Below are positions 20,101-27,014 of a stretch of 62,151 bases of DNA, in pieces. The stretch's first letter is position 1. Each line of letters opens with the position of its first letter. Position numbers and translations under genes: made by a program. The stretch is from Actinomycetes bacterium. GTDB lineage: Bacteria > Actinomycetota > Acidimicrobiia > IMCC26256 > PALSA-610. A model generated the notes under the pieces. The model worked only from the letters and a program-made list of their open reading frames with translations. It did no database searches and was not told where the DNA came from. The stretch covers positions 1 to 62,151 of the forward strand of contig JANYBW010000024.1 in assembly GCA_025360585.1 (NCBI GenBank). The letters are read 5' to 3'.

Positions 20101-21035
20101 AGGGCTGCGTACTCTTCAAGTTCGAGGGTGCGCGCCAACCGAGCGGCGTCTGCGAGCTGTGCTTCAACCACCGTGACCTGGCGGCGCGAAGCGACCGGAG
20201 CGGTTTGCGAATGATCCGACGCCGATGCTTTGGCCGAAGGGGAAATTTGGCCAGTTGCCTCAGAATTCGGCGCCGTCTTCCCGCTGGCGAATTCCCAATC
20301 CCAAAGGGTTTCATTTTGGCTCAAAACTGCGAATTCAAGCTTGCGAATTTCGGCACTGGGTTCGATTGCGCCAGCAGCGAGGTTGTCGCGAAGCTCACGA
20401 CAGGCGCGTAGAGCTTCGACTTGGCGGTGGCTTCGATACAGCGCCACCACTAAGCGCGCCCAGCTACCTTCGCGAAACGGCGCCACCACGACAGCAGCTC
20501 GCATCTCAAGAGAGGCTTGATGGGCTTCGCCCGTCGCCAAGAGTGCGTCACCAACCAAATCGCGACCAGAGGCCGCAAGCTCATCGAGCCGCTCTGCTTC
20601 GTTCATCGCCCACGGCGAATCTCGAAACTCAGCGTACGCCTGGCCGCGCCAACGGCCCAGTGCTCGGCGGGCTGTGGTGCATGCTGTTCGAGGGTCACGC
20701 GCCGCAAACGAACTGTGAGCCGCCAGGATTTCTGCTTCGACAACCTGACCGTCGATGACGATATCGTCGGGCACGAACGTGTAATACGACCCGTTTGTAG
20801 TAATTTTTGCGCCGCCAATCCGGTGTCGGATTTGGGCAATGTGGCTCTGCAATGTCGCTGGGGTGACGCTTTCACCCAGGTCAAACCACAAGTCGTCGAG
20901 AAGGCGATCCGCATGAACGGGTCGGCCCAAATCTACGATAAGCCGAGCAAGGACACCCCGGCGCTTAGCTCCCGCGACCGCAATCTCGCCTTGGGAATCG
21001 CGCAGTGTCAGCGCGCCAAGTACACCAACTTCCAT
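17148..21035 (-). CDS. SARP/BTAD regulator fused to degenerate cyclase domain, AAA ATPase and TPR
   Basis: About 1295 residues. Order of domains: OmpR/SARP winged helix (1-90), bacterial transcriptional activator domain (about 95-240), a class III nucleotide-cyclase-like domain (about 285-465), a STAND/AAA ATPase with Walker A GDAGVGKTRL (about 507-516) and Walker B VIVFDDAQW (about 626-634), then a long TPR region. Alignment by eye of RRQVTVVEAQLADAARLA with the usual RRQVTVLFCDLVDSTALA puts Gln at the first metal Asp (about 294), and GGGVVISRSAERVVGCFG has Ala for the second (about 337), so cyclase activity is unlikely. Such proteins activate biosynthetic or catabolic operons on binding an unknown ligand. 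It faces the 12.4-17.2 kb cluster. GTG at 21038 is an alternative start. Confidence 0.88.
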   Translation of the reverse strand: MEVGVLGALTLRDSQGEIAVAGAKRRGVLARLIVDLGRPVHADRLLDDLWFDLGESVTPATLQSHIAQIRHRIGGAKITTNGSYYTFVPDDIVIDGQVVEAEILAAHSSFAARDPRTACTTARRALGRWRGQAYAEFRDSPWAMNEAERLDELAASGRDLVGDALLATGEAHQASLEMRAAVVVAPFREGSWARLVVALYRSHRQVEALRACRELRDNLAAGAIEPSAEIRKLEFAVLSQNETLWDWEFASGKTAPNSEATGQISPSAKASASDHSQTAPVASRRQVTVVEAQLADAARLARTLELEEYAALTTAFRDATSAVLRQGGGVVISRSAERVVGCFGARSASEQETVLAAGAAAKILESTSALRSSDGAPLLARIGIATGPAVVGYGTGGDEFEVLGPTPTLASLLANRAAPGAIVVTETTRFALEGWAECELWEDTGLDTASAKTRLFQLVAMASDIGRFQASVKRGLLPLVGRTNELRTIHDAWFEAASGNQQAVLIVGDAGVGKTRLVDAALNSIGVGHSNRFEFRCTAEHTATPLFPIVQYFAKASPESLSALLAAAEYESDAQALRELLGFSEGQSTNTQPSNNETSRSWRLRRERALDVVATFIERTSDGRPCVIVFDDAQWVDATTQNWFQSVLSERKIPRLLVILTCRTSEFAVSLAAANVRIVPLECLSDSESLVLVRSATDGHRVSNTTLREICSRSDGVPLNIEEFARWVTAQGAAQSVTSRPLEIPSSLQDSLMSRLDSMPVERRVLQQAAVCGREIDVAVLAAATGATIAAVGDYCERLVEVGALERRSFGEDAAYRFRHALVHDAAYESMLTDDRSQLHERIARSLMVVRSGVEQTDPELLARHFEGAGNYVEAVRYWRRAAKLNDQKSALTEAIVALRRATWLLQRPDATREDATSELKVLFALAPLLHRRDGAADDEFAVVTNRAVLLAEQYGGAIEKALALTMVWGRALALGDYPAMKVAAFELERTANEAGDRLLRVIAHQYNATVALHAGEIVDAEQQANTAIDLYQPSFRSAFAAAGSFDPGFTAQAELAYCEWHTGRFDDAWNRVEAMYSMQESGELGPFMAAFTTVTMAVFAWLRADSRTAQTASERAFAIADEHELDFPLILARWTLSWVIASDDPERALVIVDEALADAQRLGFLAHARGYLIRAEILQRLGRTDDAYRTFESGRKVFDRTQEMREAPQLWSAEAAMRLSLGDDLVLAAQHARTAIQLAEQSNSFAHRLRALVTLAEIEPFNSEVHAALRGAYTQLTQGFADPYVIKAGLLLQR

Positions 21036-21152
21036 CACATGTAACCAATCCCCATGAAGTTTGCTGCTTGCAGCGTGCTTGCAGCGGTGCCTGTCAGGCT
21101 ACTCCAGAGCAACACAAATGGAAACGACTCCTCGGTTCCGCTTCACCGAGAT

Positions 21153-21217
21153 GTCCCGCCCGATTTGTTACGCGCGGCCAGGTTGGTGGGGGCGCACGCA
21201 GTAAATTCGGCGGGACG
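21153..21217. repeat. Imperfect 65-nt hairpin in an intergenic gap
   Basis: GTCCCGCC (21153-21160) pairs with GGCGGGAC (21210-21217). Inside, CCGATTT and the downstream AAATTCGG, and TTACGCGCG with CGCACGCAGTAA, extend the pairing with a few bulges and mismatches around a G-rich loop. It lies between the LCP stop (21250) and the regulator start (21035). It could be part of the LCP terminator or the leader of the regulator; no U-run follows. Confidence 0.5.
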
Positions 21218-21221
21218 TTCG

Positions 21222-21233
21222 GGTTATAACCCA
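21222..21233 (-). terminator. GGGTTATAACCC palindrome after the LCP gene
   Basis: A perfect 12-bp palindrome 16 bp downstream of the LCP stop on the minus strand. It is too short to be a strong intrinsic terminator by itself and may also be an operator; placement is the main evidence. Confidence 0.3.
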
Positions 21234-21249
21234 GTAGCGCAAGATGCCG

Positions 21250-22509
21250 TTAGCAACCCTGAATCGGTTCGCTGGCAGTGGTCGCCCCTTCGGGCGCTTG
21301 GCGACGAATCGCTTGGGAGCTCTTGGTTGCAGGGCCCGTGGCCGCGGAAATCTCCGGACGACCACTGAGGAATGCATCGATTTGGCGCGAGGCGTCGGGC
21401 GTCGACACGAGCACAGCCTGTTGCCCGCGTAGCTCGGGTCGCACCGCGAAGGTTTCTGTGATCACCTTGGCGTCGGAATGCAACGCACTGAATAGCCCCA
21501 ACAAGTCGCGGGCCCGAAGCCGATCGTCAACCACAAGATGCGACAAGACCCGGCGCAACAATGCCGCGGGATCGCTACCTACATTCGCAAGGATCCGGGC
21601 GCCGAGTTGGCGCAACGCCACTTGTTGGCGCAAGACGCGTCCCAAATCGGCTCGATGATCCGGCACCCATCGACCCCCAATCAAGTACTCCGTATGGCGC
21701 GACCGGCTGTAGTTCAACGCTTCGATACCGTCAAGATGACCGCACCCAGCAGGCTCGAACAAGCCAGATTTGTTATCGCGAGTTGGGTGCGCGAACCCAA
21801 TGTTGATCCCGCCCAGTTCATCGACCAGTGCGCGAAACGATAGGAAGTCGGCTTCAATCACGTGATCCACAGCTATACGTACATTCTTCACGATCGTGTC
21901 GACCAACAGCGGCGCGCCACCAAAGGTGTATGCAGCGTTCACCTTTTGTTCGCCGTGACCAGGGATCGCAACCCACAGATCTCGCGGGATCGACAAGACG
22001 CGCAATGTCTTGTTCCGAGGATCGACACGTACCAGCACGACAGTGTCCGATCGGCTCCCTGAAACACCAAACGGTTCGGGCTCACCCGTCGAGACAAACG
22101 AACGACTGTCGCTGCCGATCAGCAAAAACGTCTGCGCTCCCATCAGCGCAGACCCTCGATGCATCGTCGGCCGGGTCGTGAGATGCACCGTGTTGGGGGG
22201 CTTCACACCATCGATTCGGCTGGATTCAAACACAAAGACGCCCCCGGTCAACGCGGCGGCAGTGCCCAGCGCGATCGCCGAGCGCACGGCGAATGACCGC
22301 CGGGCTTTCGTTCGCCGAGGTTCCATATCGACAACGACGACATCGCCGCTCCCGTCGCTCTTCCAGGGCTTCTCCGCGCGGCTCCGCGCCGCGTCGGTTG
22401 GCGCATCAGGGTCACTTCGCATCGATCGCAAGGCGGATAGGTCGTCGGGAAAATGATTGGCGCCGTTGTCGTCGGGAAAGCTATTGACTCCGTTGTCGTC
22501 GGGGCTCAT
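21250..22509 (-). CDS. LytR-CpsA-Psr (LCP) family cell-envelope protein
   Basis: 419 residues. LCP proteins attach glycopolymers to peptidoglycan outside the membrane. A cytoplasmic N-terminal region of about 75 residues starts with a PDDNG repeat, followed by one membrane segment (SAIALGTAAALTGGVFVF). The LCP domain contains FLLIGSDSR, GSRSDTVVLVRVDP, LSIPRDLWV and LVDELGGINIG, and the Asp and Arg residues that bind the polyprenyl pyrophosphate head group are present. Its ATG overlaps the sigma-factor stop (ATGA), so the two genes are co-translated. A Pro/Thr-rich C-terminal tail ends in QGC. Confidence 0.9.
   Translation of the reverse strand: MSPDDNGVNSFPDDNGANHFPDDLSALRSMRSDPDAPTDAARSRAEKPWKSDGSGDVVVVDMEPRRTKARRSFAVRSAIALGTAAALTGGVFVFESSRIDGVKPPNTVHLTTRPTMHRGSALMGAQTFLLIGSDSRSFVSTGEPEPFGVSGSRSDTVVLVRVDPRNKTLRVLSIPRDLWVAIPGHGEQKVNAAYTFGGAPLLVDTIVKNVRIAVDHVIEADFLSFRALVDELGGINIGFAHPTRDNKSGLFEPAGCGHLDGIEALNYSRSRHTEYLIGGRWVPDHRADLGRVLRQQVALRQLGARILANVGSDPAALLRRVLSHLVVDDRLRARDLLGLFSALHSDAKVITETFAVRPELRGQQAVLVSTPDASRQIDAFLSGRPEISAATGPATKSSQAIRRQAPEGATTASEPIQGC
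22441..22505. repeat. 27-bp in-frame repeat at the LCP N-terminus
   Basis: GTCGTCGGG recurs with a 27-bp period at 22441, 22468 and 22495, with GATTGGCGCCGTT or a close variant between copies. On the minus strand this encodes the nine-residue repeat F-P-D-D-N-G-x-N-x at the very start of the LCP protein. Confidence 0.8.
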
Positions 22510-23066
22510 TGAAAGTCCTTTAAAGATATACGTAATTGAGTACGGGCGCGATTGATGCGGGAACGAACCGTCCCAACGGGTATCGACAACGCGGTTGCGA
22601 TGTCGTCGTAGGTGAGGTCGGCCCAGGCGAACAGCAAGACAGTCTCGCGGTCGTCGGCGCTTAGGGCACCGAGTGCCGCGGCGACGGCAACCTCATCGAT
22701 TCTGGGATTCGCGTGCGCGGCCAATGGATCGCGCCCGTGCTTGGCGTACGCCTTCCATTGCGCGCCATCTTGGCGGGCTCGCCGGCGAAGTAGGTTCACG
22801 GTGATTCCGTAGAGCCACGGCCGAGCGTTGGCGCAGGACGTTTCGAAACGGGAACGACTCGCGAACGCTTCGCCGAACACTGCCGCTGCGATGTCGTCGG
22901 CCACCGTCGCGCCGAACCGACGGGCGACGTACCGGTGAATTGCCTCGTAGTGCCGCTCAAAAACCGGACCAAACTGTTCGACATCGTGCAGCGATCGCAG
23001 GATCGCGGCACCGTCATGGTCGGCTCCGTCCACGAGCGGATCCTTTGCTAACTCAATGAATGCCAT
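22506..23066 (-). CDS. ECF-type RNA polymerase sigma factor
   Basis: 186 residues with sigma region 2 (FERHYEAIHRYVARRFG, then WLYGITVNLLRRRAR) and region 4 (ALGALSADDRETVLLFAWADLTYDDIATALSIPVGTVRSRINRAR), the helix-turn-helix that reads the -35 element. It directs transcription of a small regulon, probably including its own operon. No separate anti-sigma gene follows; the next gene, overlapping by 4 bp, is the single-pass LCP protein. An inverted repeat lies 3 bp before the ATG. Confidence 0.92.
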   Translation of the reverse strand: MAFIELAKDPLVDGADHDGAAILRSLHDVEQFGPVFERHYEAIHRYVARRFGATVADDIAAAVFGEAFASRSRFETSCANARPWLYGITVNLLRRRARQDGAQWKAYAKHGRDPLAAHANPRIDEVAVAAALGALSADDRETVLLFAWADLTYDDIATALSIPVGTVRSRINRARTQLRISLKDFQ

Positions 23067-23069
23067 CGC

Positions 23070-23084
23070 TGTGGTATTGCCACA
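23070..23084. promoter_or_regulatory. Inverted repeat TGTGG-N5-CCACA before the sigma gene
   Basis: The 5-bp arms at 23070-23074 and 23080-23084 lie immediately upstream of the sigma-factor ATG (23066). The position suits an operator or a structure that affects initiation. The arms are short, so chance is possible. Confidence 0.3.
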
Positions 23085-23105
23085 ACGATGCGCAAAAGTT
23101 CACGG

Positions 23106-23876
23106 TCAGCTCGCACAGCTCTGTTGATCGGTGGGTTCGCCCCGACGCGGCGGCTGACGTTGGGCCAGCCGCACATCCAATTCCGCCCAGATCGATTCGT
23201 AGGCGTGCGCGGCCGCGCAGCCGGGAGCGTAACGAGCCACAGGAGCAAGCACGGCGCCCATGCGTTCAACATCAGCAGAATACGGCACCGGGGCCGACAG
23301 AGTTTCGGGCCTGGTGAGTTGCACGTGTTCGATGAGATCGCGGTGCAACTTCCTACGCCGATCGACCATCGAAAAAAACGGCAGAACATGGGGGTTTCCA
23401 CAGTCCAGCGAAGCGATGCGATCGTGCAGCGATTCCAGTGTGCGCACCGAAAGCGGCGACGGGATCAGTGGAACCAAGAGCGCAGCCGCCAACGCGATCA
23501 CGCCATCGGACAGATCCGTGAGCCCGGGCGGGCAATCGAGAATGATTTCGTCGTACCAATCACCGATCGCTTCTACCGTTGTGCGCAACCAAAACGGATC
23601 GGGCAGCGAAGCATCGAGACCATCGCCCGAGACCATCCAGCCAGCGGGAGCAGGAAGCACATCCAGCAACGGAATTTCCGTGGCATGCGCTTGGCCGTCG
23701 GCGGGGCTTTCTTTTTCTGAACCCCGGACGCGCAACAAATAGGCAGCGGCACCTTGGGGATCAAGATCGATAATGAGCGTGCGGCGACCCGAGATTGCAC
23801 TCAAGTATGCAAGGTTCACGGCAGTCGTTGTTTTGCCAACGCCACCCTTCACCGCTGCAATTGCCAGAACCCTCAT
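23106..23876 (-). CDS. ParA/MinD-type P-loop ATPase
   Basis: 256 residues from the ATG at 23876. MRVLAIAAVKGGVGKTTTAVN opens with the deviant Walker A motif (KGGVGKTTT), followed by TLIIDLDPQGAA and EIILDCPPGLTDLSD, as in ParA/Soj ATPases that position DNA or cell components. There is no ParB gene or parS site next to it, so it is probably an orphan ParA-like protein and not the chromosomal partition gene. The open frame reaches 24002, but the extra 42 residues are Cys- and Pro-rich and would run into the divergent promoter. AGAAAG upstream of the 23876 ATG supports the shorter form. Confidence 0.85.
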   Translation of the reverse strand: MRVLAIAAVKGGVGKTTTAVNLAYLSAISGRRTLIIDLDPQGAAAYLLRVRGSEKESPADGQAHATEIPLLDVLPAPAGWMVSGDGLDASLPDPFWLRTTVEAIGDWYDEIILDCPPGLTDLSDGVIALAAALLVPLIPSPLSVRTLESLHDRIASLDCGNPHVLPFFSMVDRRRKLHRDLIEHVQLTRPETLSAPVPYSADVERMGAVLAPVARYAPGCAAAHAYESIWAELDVRLAQRQPPRRGEPTDQQSCAS

Positions 23877-23983
23877 GTGCACTTTCTGTCGACGCTCACA
23901 CCAACCCGCCCGTGAACCGTCGCCGGTACACGGGTCAAGACAATACGGGATACAGGCTGGACAAAGCGCACTATCGACCGCGT

Positions 23984-23989
23984 TATGGT
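23984..23989 (+). promoter_or_regulatory. -10 box TATGGT, putative leaderless promoter
   Basis: TATGGT lies 6 nt before the GTG start of the ABC ATPase and fixes that start against the longer open frame. TGGACA at 23958-23963 is a possible but badly spaced -35 box. Confidence 0.5.
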
Positions 23990-23995
23990 GCGGAC

Positions 23996-24781
23996 GTGAC
24001 AAATCTCAGCTCCGAAGGCGATGATCGAGCACTCGTCATTCGCGATTTGACCAAACGTTTCGGGACGGCGGTCGCCGTGGCGGGCATCAACCTCGATGTG
24101 CCACGTGGGAGCTTCTTCGGGCTCGTCGGACCAAACGGCGCAGGCAAGACGACCACGATCAACATGGTCACCGGGCTACTGCGGCCCGATGCCGGAGGAA
24201 TCTGGATCGATGGGGTGAGCATGTGGCACGATCCGGTGGGCGCCAAGGCGCGCATTGGCGTGCTCCCCGACGGGCTAAGGCTCTTCGAACGGCTCAGCGC
24301 ATCGGAGCTGCTCATGTACCACGGCATGTTGCGCTCGATGCCCGAAGCCGTCGTTCGTGAGCGTGCGTCCCAACTCCTTGCGACCCTCGATCTCAGTACC
24401 ACGGACACCAAACTTGTGGCGGATTTCAGTCACGGCATGCGCAAAAAAGTGACACTCGCCGCGGCGCTGATACACGCACCGCGCGTGTTGTTTCTGGACG
24501 AACCGTTCGAAGGCGTAGATCCGGTATCGGCCCGCGCGATTCGTTCCGTTTTGGAACAGTTCACGGGCAATGGCGGCACCGTCGTGCTCTCCAGCCACGT
24601 CATGGATCTCGTGGAGCGGCTCTGTAGCCACGTCGCGGTCATGCACCACGGCAGCATCGTGGCCGCGGGCACGACGGCAGAGCTCCGAGGCGACCGTTCT
24701 CTCGAAGATGTCTTCGTCGCCCTCGTCGGCGGCGACGATAACCCGATCGATATGTCATGGCTTGGCGTTTCGCACGACTAA
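23996..24781 (+). CDS. ABC transporter ATP-binding protein
   Basis: 261 residues from GTG 23996. Walker A GPNGAGKTTT, signature FSHGMRKKV (a divergent form typical of export-type ABC-2 ATPases), Walker B VLFLDEPFEGVD and the switch His in VVLSSHVMD are in order. It is of the DrrA/CcmA type that powers export of lipids, drugs or natural products. It overlaps the permease gene by 25 bp, so the two form one transporter. An open frame extends upstream to 23795 over the divergent parA-like gene but is not credible. Confidence 0.9.
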   Translation: MTNLSSEGDDRALVIRDLTKRFGTAVAVAGINLDVPRGSFFGLVGPNGAGKTTTINMVTGLLRPDAGGIWIDGVSMWHDPVGAKARIGVLPDGLRLFERLSASELLMYHGMLRSMPEAVVRERASQLLATLDLSTTDTKLVADFSHGMRKKVTLAAALIHAPRVLFLDEPFEGVDPVSARAIRSVLEQFTGNGGTVVLSSHVMDLVERLCSHVAVMHHGSIVAAGTTAELRGDRSLEDVFVALVGGDDNPIDMSWLGVSHD

Positions 24782-26364
24782 AGCTGCGCCTATTACGCAA
24801 CGGATTACTGCGCAATCCGAAACGACTCCCGCTCGTCATCATTGCCGCGTTGATTCCCCTTCCCATCGCCGCGACCATGTTCGCAGCCATCGCTGACGCT
24901 TCGAATCAACCGCATCCGTCGACAATCGTGACCCTCGCCTGCGGGACCATCATGCTGGCGTGGATCACGGTTCCGGTGCTCGGGTACGGCAACGACGACA
25001 CTCTGGACCCAACGATTTTCGCACTATTTCCCTTCACCACCGGGCAGTTAATGCGCGGGATGTTGGCTGCTGCCGTTGTTGGCATCGGACCTTTGTTCAC
25101 CGTGTTCGCGTTAAGTGGCACGCTCGTAGCATTCGTGTCGGACGTCCCAACGTTGCTGGCCTCGGTTGCGTTGATCGCAGTTCAACTCTTGAGTGCCGTG
25201 ACCCTGTCGCGAGCGATCACGACTTCGTTGGGGTCGATGTTGGCATCACGACGGGGACGCGACATCGCGATGCTCATCACGGTTGCGCTGCTCGTCGTCG
25301 CGGAGCTGCTGAATACGCAGTTGCAGCGCAACCTCGGTGCGAAGTCCTCGAATACCTTTGATCGACTGGCAGGATTCGCGCGCTGGTCGCCGCCGGGAAT
25401 CGTCGGGCGAGCGTTCGCGGGTCTGGCAACCCACGACTGGGCGTTGGTCGCCGTGGCCCTCGCGGTACACGCCGGGATCATTGTGGTTTCGGTAGTGCTG
25501 TGGACGCGAGCGCTCGCACGGACAGTCGATCGCCCGATGGTCGCGCCGAAAACCGCCAGCCACCGCCATCCCAGCGAACGGGCGCGCGCTCGATCGGCGC
25601 GTTCCATTTTTGTGCACATGAACTTCTTGCCGAAGAATCGCACCGGGGCAGTTGCTGCCCGAGAGCTGCGCGCGTTCCGGCGCGATCCGCGACGCGCTGC
25701 GATGCTGATTCCTGCGATCACGGTTCCGATTGTCTGGGCGTTGTCCTTGCGGCCGTCGGGCGCGAAACTCTCCGACGGCATCCCGCTATTCGCACTCGCA
25801 GGAATCGTGTTCACGAATCGTTACTCTGCCAACTTGCTCGGCGTGGACGGCAGTGCGTACTGGCCGCACATCGTGGAAGGTTCCGCTCCCTATTCCGATC
25901 TCGTCGGCAAACAACTCGCGATCTCTCTTGTGATCACGCCGTTGGTAATCGTGCTCGCTATGGGATTTGGCGTGGTTGCGGGCGCGTACGCTGCGGCGTT
26001 ACTGACGATCCTGCTGATTCCAACCGTCTTGGGTATCCACCTCGGCATTGGCGTGATTTCGAGCGCCCGATTTCCGCAGGCAATTCCAGAACGGGGAAAT
26101 CCCTTTGGCACGATGAACGGGCAGGGCTGCGCAAACGGCATCGCAGCGGTCGTCATGTTGATGATTGAGTTACTATTGCTCCTGCCGGTAGGAATCGCCT
26201 TGATTCTCGCGATTCGCTTCCAGATCGTTGTAGTTCCCGTGATTCTGGCCCTTTCTTACGCAATGGGTTGGTTCATCTGGCGAACTGCGACGCGATACGC
26301 GAGCGAATATCTCGCTCCTCGACTGCCGGAGTTGCTGGCTTTGATCGACGCAAAACAGGCCTGA
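24757..26364 (+). CDS. ABC transporter permease (ABC-2 export type)
   Basis: 535 residues, highly hydrophobic, with roughly ten to twelve predicted membrane segments, for example LPLVIIAALIPLPIAATMFA, LLAAAVVGIGPLFTVFAL-like runs and VMLMIELLLLLPVGIALILA. A central hydrophilic loop (about 250-300) carries basic residues. It is the partner of the preceding ATPase, which it overlaps. The substrate is unknown. There is no clear intrinsic terminator directly after the stop. Confidence 0.8.
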   Translation: MAWRFARLKLRLLRNGLLRNPKRLPLVIIAALIPLPIAATMFAAIADASNQPHPSTIVTLACGTIMLAWITVPVLGYGNDDTLDPTIFALFPFTTGQLMRGMLAAAVVGIGPLFTVFALSGTLVAFVSDVPTLLASVALIAVQLLSAVTLSRAITTSLGSMLASRRGRDIAMLITVALLVVAELLNTQLQRNLGAKSSNTFDRLAGFARWSPPGIVGRAFAGLATHDWALVAVALAVHAGIIVVSVVLWTRALARTVDRPMVAPKTASHRHPSERARARSARSIFVHMNFLPKNRTGAVAARELRAFRRDPRRAAMLIPAITVPIVWALSLRPSGAKLSDGIPLFALAGIVFTNRYSANLLGVDGSAYWPHIVEGSAPYSDLVGKQLAISLVITPLVIVLAMGFGVVAGAYAAALLTILLIPTVLGIHLGIGVISSARFPQAIPERGNPFGTMNGQGCANGIAAVVMLMIELLLLLPVGIALILAIRFQIVVVPVILALSYAMGWFIWRTATRYASEYLAPRLPELLALIDAKQA

Positions 26365-26531
26365 ACATCGACACAATCGTGTTTAACTAGGCTCACAACG
26401 GCGCTTTTGTTGTGAAAACTGCCAAATTTTTCAAAAAAGTACCGGAATCAAGTGGGAAATCCACTACTTCGCGCTTCGGGCGTGCAATGCTCGCAGCCGC
26501 CTGACATCCCCTACTTGGAGGCATACACAAA

Positions 26532-26921
26532 GTGAACCGCAGTGAGTTGGCCAAGGCATACGCCGAGCGCAACGACATCACCCCCCGTCAAGCCAAAGAG
26601 ACGATTGAATCTCTCGTTGACTTGATCACCGAAACAGTGTCCGCCGGTGAAGACGTAGCAATTTCGGGCTTCGCGAAGTTCCGTCGCGTTGACCGTCCCG
26701 CGCGTATGGGCCGCAACCCAGCGACAGGCGCACCGGTAAAAATCAAGGCAAAGCGTGTCGCCAAGATCACACCGTTGAAGGCATTCAAAGACGCAGTGAT
26801 TTCGGGTAAAGCGCCGAAGAAAGTCGCGGCGAAGAAAGCTGCTCCCGCCAAAAAAGCGGTAGCGAAAAAGGCCGTTGCGAAAAAAGCTCCAGTCAAAAAG
26901 GCCGTTGCGAAAAAGAAATAA
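26532..26921 (+). CDS. HU-family nucleoid protein with Lys/Ala-rich tail
   Basis: 129 residues. The first 90 are a complete HU domain: MNRSELAKAYAERN, then VAISGFAKFRRVDRPARMGRN with the DNA-intercalating loop RNPATGAPV, then KITPLKAFKDAV. The last 40 residues are repeats of AKKA and VAKKA, as in actinobacterial HupB, which compact DNA and bind it non-specifically. The GTG start has TTGGAGG upstream. The 167-bp region before it is AT-rich for this window and holds TAGGCT (26388-26393), a possible -10 giving a leader of about 140 nt. Two hairpins follow the stop. Confidence 0.95.
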   Translation: MNRSELAKAYAERNDITPRQAKETIESLVDLITETVSAGEDVAISGFAKFRRVDRPARMGRNPATGAPVKIKAKRVAKITPLKAFKDAVISGKAPKKVAAKKAAPAKKAVAKKAVAKKAPVKKAVAKKK

Positions 26922-26937
26922 CACCACTTCTCCACCA

Positions 26938-26963
26938 CATGCGACCACCAGTCCGGTCGCATG
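26938..26963 (+). terminator. Hairpin CATGCGACC-N8-GGTCGCATG after HU
   Basis: Perfect 9-bp arms at 26938-26946 and 26955-26963, 17 bp after the HU stop. No T-run follows, so it probably protects the mRNA 3' end or works together with the second hairpin. Confidence 0.55.
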
Positions 26964-26969
26964 ACACAG

Positions 26970-27006
26970 AAAGGCCCCGCTTCCCTACAGCGGGGCCTTT
27001 CTTGTT
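26970..27006 (+). terminator. Rho-independent terminator after HU
   Basis: AAAGGCCCCGC (26970-26980) pairs with GCGGGGCCTTT (26990-27000) around a 9-nt loop, followed by CTTGTT. It also stands at the 3' end of the convergent PPTase operon and may serve both directions. Confidence 0.9.
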
Positions 27007-27014
27007 ACGCGGCG

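Noticed and set aside
21054-21368. 104-residue plus-strand frame
   Set aside because: It runs over the hairpin region and into the antisense of the LCP gene; no ribosome site and no recognisable fold.
23877-24002. Longer N-terminus for the ParA-like protein
   Set aside because: The 42 additional residues have no family similarity and would cover the divergent ABC promoter; the ATG at 23876 starts directly with the P-loop strand.
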